DNA of 8,327 nucleotides from Anaerolineae bacterium (GTDB taxonomy: Bacteria > Chloroflexota > Anaerolineae > Anaerolineales > Villigracilaceae), in contig PLNY01000002.1 of NCBI GenBank assembly GCA_003141915.1, forward strand, positions 1 through 8,327, in the 5' to 3' direction. The notes beneath the pieces were generated by a model. The model did no database searches. It saw only the letters and a program-made list of their open reading frames with translations, and had not been told where the DNA came from. The translations under genes and the position numbers were made by a program. This document shows, one piece after another, positions 1-6,600 of the stretch (its first letter is position 1; each line of letters starts with the position of its first letter).

Positions 1-1758
1 GCCGTCAATGCCGGGGTCGAGGCGGTCGCGCCGTTCGTCCACCGTTACGAACCAGCCGCCCACCTCGGCCTTGACCAGCGCAAGGCACTGGCGCACGTCC
101 TCACCAGTCCTGACCGTTTCACCGGCTTTCGCGGTCTCGCTGGTTCCGGCAAAAGCACGGCCTTGGTGGAACTGGCGGGCATTGTCCGCCGTGAGGGTTT
201 TAAGCCGCTCTTTTGCGCGCCGACAGCCTCCGCTGCCGACACGCTTCGCAAGGACGGCATGGATGCCATGACGCTCCAAAGACTGCATGGCAGCTTGGCG
301 GCAGGCGGCAAACTTTCCCCAGGTGTCGTGATTGTCCTCGATGAAGCTGGGGCGGTCGGCCTCGATGACATGGTGAAACTGTTTGAACTCGCCCGCCGCG
401 ATAATTGCCGGGTAATTCTGTCCGGCGACACCGGCCAGCATACGAGCGTTCCGCGCGGCGATGCACTCCGCATCATCGAGCAGTATTCGTCCTACCGTTT
501 TGGCGAGCTGACGACCATTCGCCGCCAGAAACCCGCAGCGTTCCGGCAGGTGGTTGAACTTGCCGCCGCCAAGCAAACCGACAAGGCATTTGCCAAGCTC
601 GTCGAGCTTGGCGCGGTCAGCGAAATAGCAAATGATGGCGGACAGCTTTACCAACGCGCCGCCGATGCGTATGTGTCGGCAACCAAGCAGGGCAAATCCG
701 CGCTGCTCGTCTCGCCGACGTGGGCGGAAATTGATGCCGTCACAGAAAAGGTGCGCGAGACGCTAAAGGCCGGTGGCGTAATCAGTCCGCAGGATGAATC
801 CGTCGCCGTCTTTGATTCGCTGTCGTGGACGGTTGCCCAAAAGAAAAGCACCCGCGAATTTGAACCCGGCCAGCGTCTGCGTTTCGTTCGGCATACCAGA
901 AAATTTGAGCGTGGTGAAACGGTGGAAGTGGTCGCCACGATGGAAACCGGCCTGCGTGTCCGTCGTCCTGACGGCACGGAAGTGGATTTCATCCCCGCCA
1001 GCGCCGCCGCATCTTTCGACGTGGGTGAGTCCCGCGAATTGAAAGTGGCCGCTGGCGACTGGCTGTTATTGCAGGCCAACCACGGCAAAGAGTTTATCAA
1101 CGGCGAACGGGTGCAGGTGAAAACAATTCAGGATCGCCGCATTGCGCTCGCCGATGGTCGCACTATTCCCGCCGCTTTCAACACCTTCACGCATGGCTAC
1201 GCGGTCACGTCGCACTCGTCGCAAGGCAAAACCGTGGATGAGGTGCTCCTGGTCGCGTCTTCAAAATCCTTTCCCGCCGTCAACCGGGAACAATTTTACG
1301 TTTCGATTTCGCGTGGCCGCGAGCGCGTCCAGATTTTTACCGATGATTCGGAATTGCTTGCCCGCCGCGTCACCGATTCGCACGAACGCAAGGCCGCTGT
1401 CGAGTTGCAGGCGTTGCGCGATGACCTGGCCAAGCTCGGCTTCAACCGCACAGAGCAGGAAAAAACCTCGCCGCCGCCGTCAACCGTTGCCCGCCAGCAT
1501 CGTCCGGCGCGACATTTCCGAGTCACCCGGCTGTCGCCCGTTCAAAAGCTCGCGCAAGTCGTCGAGGACGTGCGCCGCTGGCTTGGCCTCGAACGCACGG
1601 CAACCGTCGCCAAGGAGCAGGCCGCTAAAGAAGAAACAACCGAGGCCATGAAACCGGCTGAAAACATTTCACCTGCGGTAAAAGAAACGCCACGGATGCG
1701 CCCGAACATCAAACTAAACGTGCCGCCGCCCCGCCGCTCGCGTGGCATCGGCATCTAA
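1..1758 (+). CDS. MobF/TrwC/TraI-type conjugative relaxase, C-terminal SF1 helicase portion (5' end off window)
   Basis: DNA-unwinding half of a conjugative relaxase-helicase, which nicks at oriT and tracks along the transferred strand. The frame is open to base 1, so the gene is partial; the TTG at 163 lies just after the Walker A codons and cannot be the start. Visible motifs (residues counted from base 1): Q-like LGLDQRKAL at 22-30; Walker A GLAGSGKST at 45-53; motif Ia APTASAA at 73-79; Walker B LDEAG at 113-117; motif III GDTGQ at 142-146; motif V TSHSSQGKT at 403-411; motif VI YVSISRGR at 433-440. All are intact, in the RecD/TraI (SF1B) pattern. After about residue 455 comes a charged, probably disordered tail ending in a basic proline/arginine segment. 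The catalytic tyrosines and His triad of the relaxase domain would lie off the left edge, so MobF is inferred from the helicase type. A stand-alone RecD2-like helicase is the main alternative. Codon use is GC-rich, unlike the minus-strand genes. Confidence 0.85.
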   Translation, partial: AVNAGVEAVAPFVHRYEPAAHLGLDQRKALAHVLTSPDRFTGFRGLAGSGKSTALVELAGIVRREGFKPLFCAPTASAADTLRKDGMDAMTLQRLHGSLAAGGKLSPGVVIVLDEAGAVGLDDMVKLFELARRDNCRVILSGDTGQHTSVPRGDALRIIEQYSSYRFGELTTIRRQKPAAFRQVVELAAAKQTDKAFAKLVELGAVSEIANDGGQLYQRAADAYVSATKQGKSALLVSPTWAEIDAVTEKVRETLKAGGVISPQDESVAVFDSLSWTVAQKKSTREFEPGQRLRFVRHTRKFERGETVEVVATMETGLRVRRPDGTEVDFIPASAAASFDVGESRELKVAAGDWLLLQANHGKEFINGERVQVKTIQDRRIALADGRTIPAAFNTFTHGYAVTSHSSQGKTVDEVLLVASSKSFPAVNREQFYVSISRGRERVQIFTDDSELLARRVTDSHERKAAVELQALRDDLAKLGFNRTEQEKTSPPPSTVARQHRPARHFRVTRLSPVQKLAQVVEDVRRWLGLERTATVAKEQAAKEETTEAMKPAENISPAVKETPRMRPNIKLNVPPPRRSRGIGI

Positions 1759-1777
1759 CCATCAACTCCAAAACATC

Positions 1778-2137
1778 ATGTCCACGTTCCTGCAAGATAA
1801 ATGTTACGAAACCGCCAACACCTATGCGGCCTACATTGAGTTCCAATTCGACGAACATCATCGCCGCGCCTTCAACGCCAGCCAGTTGATTGAATTTTCA
1901 CTTGAACCAAACGCCGATGCCGACGCTGACAAAAATGAACCACCGCAAAAAATAACGCTCGTGTTTTCAACCGCCGATGTCGTCATTCTTGGCTGGCGGC
2001 TCGGCCTTATCGCCAACTACCTGCGAGGGAACACACTTGCTGCCGTTTGTATTCTGCCAAAACGCTATGCCGAACTTGAACGCAACGCGATTTATGTTTC
2101 GTCCATTAAAATCACCAAGCTGGCTGACAAAAGTTAA
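1778..2137 (+). CDS. Hypothetical protein, 119 aa, downstream of the relaxase
   Basis: Small soluble protein of unrecognised family. ATG at 1778 is preferred: it begins 19 bases after the relaxase stop, whereas the in-frame GTG at 1742 would overlap the relaxase end and add twelve low-complexity residues. No clear Shine-Dalgarno sequence precedes it, so translational coupling to the relaxase is possible. Residues 1-43 look mixed alpha/beta; a short acidic repeat (ADADADK, 46-52) forms a probable loop; residues 58-115 hold alternating strands and a helix, with W73 and the segment LGWRLGLIANYLRG (71-84) as the most distinctive part. There is no signal peptide or membrane helix. Position suggests a relaxase accessory or mobile-element protein, but nothing in the sequence shows the function. 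The GC-rich base use matches the relaxase, supporting a shared transcript. Confidence 0.7.
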   Translation: MSTFLQDKCYETANTYAAYIEFQFDEHHRRAFNASQLIEFSLEPNADADADKNEPPQKITLVFSTADVVILGWRLGLIANYLRGNTLAAVCILPKRYAELERNAIYVSSIKITKLADKS

Positions 2138-2175
2138 TTGTAAAACGGCGATTTAATATAGAAGTAAAGGAAAAA
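2138..2175. other. Convergent intergenic spacer
   Basis: Only 38 AT-rich bases separate the convergent plus-strand (relaxase) and minus-strand (RHS cluster) genes. I see no stable hairpin with a T-tract on either strand, so no intrinsic terminator can be called although two transcripts meet here. This spacer is also where base composition and coding strand both change. Confidence 0.6.
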
Positions 2176-3201
2176 TTAGAACGACTTGACTATTGTCAAC
2201 GTGATAAGATTGCCTTGCGGATGATCCATAGCGGAAAATTCGTAAGCGTAACGCAGTGAACCGCTCAATCCCCACTTTTCAGAATTTGCTCTGATTTCTG
2301 GACCGATGCCTGCCACATGAATCTTCTCATTTTTCCATGTTGGCCCGTTGAATGTTGGCCCTTCGGTATCGGTGACTTGCTGTTGATAGTATCCTGTGAC
2401 ACCAATATCTAGGCACTTAACAACTGTTTTACTGACAGCCCATTCAAGAGTGTAAACATCGCCGAGTGTCGTGTCCTCGGATGCGATGCCCAATGGATGT
2501 GCAGGTGACACAGGGACGACCACCAATGAGTTATATTGCGCCGTGTTAATGTCGTAGTGATTCAGCAACGAAATCGCCCATGTTTTTTCTGAATCAGGAT
2601 ACCATGTAATTCCGAGCATAAACGAGTGCGTCCAATAGCCTTGACCAAGATTGTAATTTATCTCGTTATTTTTGTTGTATTCACCAGTCGGAGCCCAAAA
2701 CGAATAGCCGGTGCTGAAATCAATCTGATTCAGATGCCATGACAATAAAACTGGTTGCACTTCAATGTCAGACAACCCAAATTGGCTGACTGTAACCGAC
2801 CTTGGTGGTGATCCGGGTGGAAGTCCCGGAAAGGTTCCACTGCCCGGTGCAAGTGGCGAACCGGCGGAAGCATTATGCGTGAGTTGCATATATTCTATTG
2901 GCACTCTTACAGCCATACCGAAATTGGCGTCTAAAATTTTCCAATCACTCATCCAAGTTAAACTTGGTGTTTGCATATAATTAAATCCAGACAGCACATT
3001 CAACTGTCCTCCAAAGCCAGGCGTATGATCATAAAAGTAAAATGAGTTTTCGTCCTTGAAAGTAAATCCTGACGATGGCAGTGAGCCACATTTGATGCCT
3101 TCACTTCCGGCGGGATAATGTTGCGCGCGAAGTTGAAAAACCGTGGTGGATAAAATACTAATTATTAAAAGGCATCGCATCGAACTAATTGTAATTTTCA
3201 T
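2176..3201 (-). CDS. Outer-membrane beta-barrel transporter, SphA / phenol-degradation MetA-like (PF13557-type)
   Basis: Predicted outer-membrane channel protein of 341 aa, a usual length for this family, whose members are often encoded beside aromatic-compound catabolism genes. An N-terminal Sec signal is visible: basic residues, a hydrophobic stretch CLLIISILSTTVFQL (10-24), then a plausible cleavage after LRA at 24-26. The mature start PAGSEGIKCGSLPSSGF (30-46) matches the family's opening. Further hallmarks are the FGLSDIEVQPVLLSWHL segment, SFWAPTGEY, GQGYWTHSFMLGITWY and DIGVTGYYQQQVTD; the chain ends in Phe, as outer-membrane barrels commonly do. ATG at 3201 is taken as the start; Met8 is an alternative and would still leave a signal peptide. 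No Shine-Dalgarno is evident. It begins 18 bases after the 148-aa gene's stop and is probably co-transcribed with it and the RHS gene. No catabolic enzymes are nearby, so the substrate is unknown. The family call rests on motif memory, not a search. Confidence 0.8.
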   Translation of the reverse strand: MKITISSMRCLLIISILSTTVFQLRAQHYPAGSEGIKCGSLPSSGFTFKDENSFYFYDHTPGFGGQLNVLSGFNYMQTPSLTWMSDWKILDANFGMAVRVPIEYMQLTHNASAGSPLAPGSGTFPGLPPGSPPRSVTVSQFGLSDIEVQPVLLSWHLNQIDFSTGYSFWAPTGEYNKNNEINYNLGQGYWTHSFMLGITWYPDSEKTWAISLLNHYDINTAQYNSLVVVPVSPAHPLGIASEDTTLGDVYTLEWAVSKTVVKCLDIGVTGYYQQQVTDTEGPTFNGPTWKNEKIHVAGIGPEIRANSEKWGLSGSLRYAYEFSAMDHPQGNLITLTIVKSF

Positions 3202-3219
3202 TTTTAGTTGGCTCGTTAT

Positions 3220-3666
3220 TTAATCTGTTAAGTTGAGACGAAAAATAAGGTCGTTAAAATCGTCGTCCGCCACTCCATCATTACACAAATAACGCCTGCC
3301 GTTGACAATATCTTCAACTATCATTGCGGCTCCATTATGCCAAGAATGAACAACTCCGTCGCCAGTGTCCCATACATTCTTTATTTGCAATTCACCCCTT
3401 TTTGTGGCGATTTTTATTTGAACCGTCTTGGGTGCTGTGTCATACCAAAGTATAATTGATTTATTTATAGTTTGATTATTTACAATGAATCCGCCATCAG
3501 TTGTTAAGCAGACTCCTTGACGCCAATCGCCATTTGCGCCCTCAAAAGTTATTTCTAACTTCTGGCCATCCTGCATAGGTAATCGGTCAACCATTTGAAT
3601 TGTTTTATTATTAAAAACAACTGGTTTGCCCTTTGACTTCAAGAAAAGTTCTTCAAATGATGGCAT
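3220..3666 (-). CDS. Candidate immunity protein for the RHS toxin, 148 aa, with C-terminal DDDFND acidic loop
   Basis: Unrecognised protein, predicted cytosolic because no signal peptide or membrane segment is seen. It starts 14 bases after the RHS stop, the normal place for the immunity gene of a polymorphic toxin, and that position is the main reason for the call. The sequence looks rich in beta strands (for example QKLEITFEG, ILWYDTAPKTVQIKIAT, GELQIKNVW). The C-terminus holds NDGVADDDFNDLIFRLNL (129-146). This resembles the EDGTDNDYNDAV calcium loop I recall from LecB-type lectins, and the D-x-D-(Y/F)-N-D signature near the end of DUF4114 domains. It may therefore be a small Ca2+-binding beta-sandwich rather than, or as well as, an immunity protein. 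GC is very low (18 of 60 bases at 3421-3480). A GGAAAC lies 5' of the ATG but is far away and weak as a ribosome binding site. The gene call is firm; the function is inferred. Confidence 0.65.
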   Translation of the reverse strand: MPSFEELFLKSKGKPVVFNNKTIQMVDRLPMQDGQKLEITFEGANGDWRQGVCLTTDGGFIVNNQTINKSIILWYDTAPKTVQIKIATKRGELQIKNVWDTGDGVVHSWHNGAAMIVEDIVNGRRYLCNDGVADDDFNDLIFRLNLTD

Positions 3667-3671
3667 ATTAG

Positions 3672-3689
3672 TTAGTTTCCTTAGTTTCC
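3672..3689 (-). repeat. Tandem 9-bp duplication GGAAACTAA across the RHS stop codon
   Basis: On the minus strand GGAAACTAA occurs twice in direct succession. The first copy encodes the last two RHS residues (Gly-Asn) and the stop; the second sits in the spacer before the 148-aa gene. Because the unit is nine bases it also places a second in-frame stop directly after Gly-Asn. It supplies the only purine-rich stretch upstream of the next ATG, so it may help reinitiation. Confidence 0.85.
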
Positions 3690-6600
3690 TGTTTGCCGAA
3701 ATGGGTCAACTGCGGCGTGTTCATCTGGCCATACTGGCTGAACATCAAATAAGCCGCCATTTCGTTGCGCTGGAGTATGATGAAGCTCCATGCTTTCTAC
3801 ATCTCCCGTTGTCGGATTTACCCGTTGAGGCGCCAGCCCCTGCTTCATGCGATCTAAATTTGCGTCACTGTAGTTTCCTGCATTGTTTTGAGCCTCATTT
3901 TTCCAATAGCGTTGGCGAACACTATCCCACGAAGGAACACTTCCTTTTGATGTTAGATTATTGATTGGATCGCCAGTTTTCCAGCCGCGCGTTGCATTTG
4001 GCCTTGTTGCGGCAGTTGGGCACGGAGTTGAACTTGGTTTTGATGTTATGGGAGCGGAACCTTTTCCGGGTGGGCGCAATCCGACCGGCGAATCTCCAAA
4101 CGGAGCCTTCGCAGACGGCACACCCTCTAGTCCTGCGGACAAGACGCCTGCTGCCGTGGAAACATCTCGCGCTACTCCAGCGGCGTTTTCCCATGATGGA
4201 TCAGCCGAGAATGTTCCTGAACCTTCTCCTAAATGGCCTATGGCCGCTGGCGTTGATGCCAAACCGCTGCCAAGATCAACTGCGGTGTCCACCGCCGCAG
4301 CAGCGGCGGGCGGCAACGAGTTGTTAATTATGTCCTTTGCTCGGCCTGCGCTATTGGCAACGTAACTTGCTAAATCGTCATACCAAATGAACCCGAAAGG
4401 GTCAATATAAAGCATTGGGGAATTGAGCGCATAAGCGTAAAGGTTCATGCCGCCTAGTTCTGCCAGCGGGTCGCGATTGACGAAGCGTTGAAGATTCGGG
4501 TCGTAAAACCGCCCGCCAAAATAGTAGAGTCCTGAAAGCGGGAGAAACTCCTTGGACGAAAAACGGTAGTGGTTGACATCCGCATAGCCGCCCCATTTTC
4601 CAATGGTGTTTCCGTAAGGATCGTAAAGGTATCTGGCTTCAAGCGTTTGGTATCTATCCACCAGCATTGTGACGTTTCCTAAAGCATCGCTGTGGTAATA
4701 TACTGTCCCCTTGATGTCCGTCCGCGCCAGCAGTCCACCGATGCCGCCCGCATCTTGCAATGTGCCGCTCAAGTCCAACCCACGATCATAATATGCCAGA
4801 GCATTGTTGTTCGTGTCCCGGTCCTGAATCACCAATTTGCCGTCGTAAAGGTAATGGACTTCGCTCGTCAGAATCCATGAACTATTCCAAGTGTAGTCGC
4901 GGGTAATGCGCCGTCTGCCTAAACCGTCATACACAAAATCAGATTTTGACTGACCTGAAATCGTTACGTTTACCAACTGGTTTTCGTCGTCATAGCTCAA
5001 ACTCCGCAGTCCGTCGTTTGTCAAATTACCGTTGGCGTCGTATTGATAGGTAACGGGGGTCGGCAGTTGGGAAACATTGACTTTTGTAATGCTATTTGAA
5101 GGAAACTGCACGACTGTTGTGAACGTATTTGTGCCATTAGCAAGGGTCAATCCCGCTGTTGTTGCAAAAGTTTTGTCTCCGTAGAGAGCCGCGTTCTGGC
5201 CGTTCACGGTAACGCTTGTTACAGCTTGCGCTGTATTGCCTGCGACTGTCAGTGTGCCGGTGCGGGTTACGTTGGTTAGCTGATTGACTGAATTGGCGCT
5301 GAAATTTTGTGTCAGTGTGTTGTTCGTCCGTGCCAACAAATTCCCCGCCGCATCGTAGGCGTAACCAAACTGCTCATTCAGGCGTGTGGTGCTGCCGGAT
5401 TCTTTGGCACTGGCCGTCTTCAACTGGCCGATAGGGTTGTAAGTATAGGTGACGGTGCTGTTATCATAGCGCGTTTGGCTTGTCCGCCGATTGTCTGCGT
5501 CATAAACATATTTTTCTGAATCAAGGGCGACAAGATTAGAACTTAATAACACCGTGCCTGTCAGCCTTCCCCCAATGTCATAACCATTTGTGATAGACAT
5601 CCCATAGGGCAAAGTAATGGTTTTGACCAGCGGTGAGCTATAACCGCCAGAATTGTAGGTGTAGCCGAATGACCCACCAGCACCTATCAAAGAATACAGC
5701 CTATGAGCCGCATCAAAGCCATAGGCAGTGGTCATGGAATTCAGCGTCAATGTGGAGCGAAGCCGATTGTTGTAAGTGCGACTTACGGTGTCGTTCGGCC
5801 AAAGACCGCCTTCGCTTTGCAACTGTCCCGCCGGGGAATAAGTAAATACAGTTGAACCGATACCATCCACCATGTTGGTTAATCTGCCATCATTATCGTA
5901 GGAAAAAGTAATTTGAGGATTTAGTGGATAGCTGTTCGTTCTGACACGGCCAACCGAATCGCGACCAAAAGTTGTTGTGCCTTTCTCCGGCGTCCAGCGG
6001 GTTGTAATCTGGCTGTTGGCATCATAGGTCAACTTCAGAACAGAGGCCAGTGTGTTGTCCAACTTGTTTGTTAATCGGCCAAACAAATCGAATTGGAACA
6101 GCGTCTTCTGCAATTTGCCGTCCACAAGGTTTGTCAGGTTGCCGGACGAATCATATTGAAATTGTGTCACCTCGTTATTGGCGTTGGTGCGTAACAGCAC
6201 ACGACCAAGAACATCGTTCTGGAGACGGGTCAAGTTGGTGCGTAATCCATCAGCGACTTGGGTAAGCCCATTGGCGGAATAGACAAAACTATTCGTTCCA
6301 ACACCGACAACCACATTGGTCAGCACACGGTCAATTGCGTCATAGGCTAGGCTGGTAACGACGCCACGGCTATCGGTGACTGATTGCGGGCGGTCTAAAA
6401 TATCGTAGCTGTTGGAACGAATGACGCCGACTGAATTTGCCGCTACGGTGACTAACCCTTGTAAGTCGAAACTATTTGTAATGTAGGCAACTGAATCCGC
6501 TGTTCTTACCAACTGACTTATCGCATTGTAATAATTAGTTACAGTGTATCCATCTGGATACTGCACGCTAGTCAATCTCCCGGCCAAATCGTAATTGTAA

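Noticed and set aside
163..165. TTG as the start of the helicase gene
   Set aside because: The same frame is open to base 1 and encodes the Walker A motif at 133-159, just upstream, so the start must be off the window.
45..476. Minus-strand frames opposite the helicase
   Set aside because: They are Arg/Ser-rich shadows of GC-rich coding DNA, while the plus frame carries all the helicase motifs.
1742..1777. GTG 1742 as start of the 119-aa protein
   Set aside because: It would overlap the relaxase end and add a short low-complexity extension; ATG 1778 after the stop is the simpler choice.
2186..2199. TTGAC-TATT-GTCAA inverted repeat as a terminator
   Set aside because: The stem is only 5 bp, has no T-tract, and lies inside the last codons of the outer-membrane protein gene.
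3626..3964. Plus-strand frame of 112 codons across the toxin/immunity junction
   Set aside because: It is antisense to two well-supported minus-strand genes and looks like a shadow; no recognisable motif or ribosome binding site.
3961..4365. Open frames on the plus strand opposite the toxin tip (about 120-134 codons)
   Set aside because: They are antisense to the clear RHS tip, have Ala/Pro-rich composition mirrored from the real gene, and show no domain.
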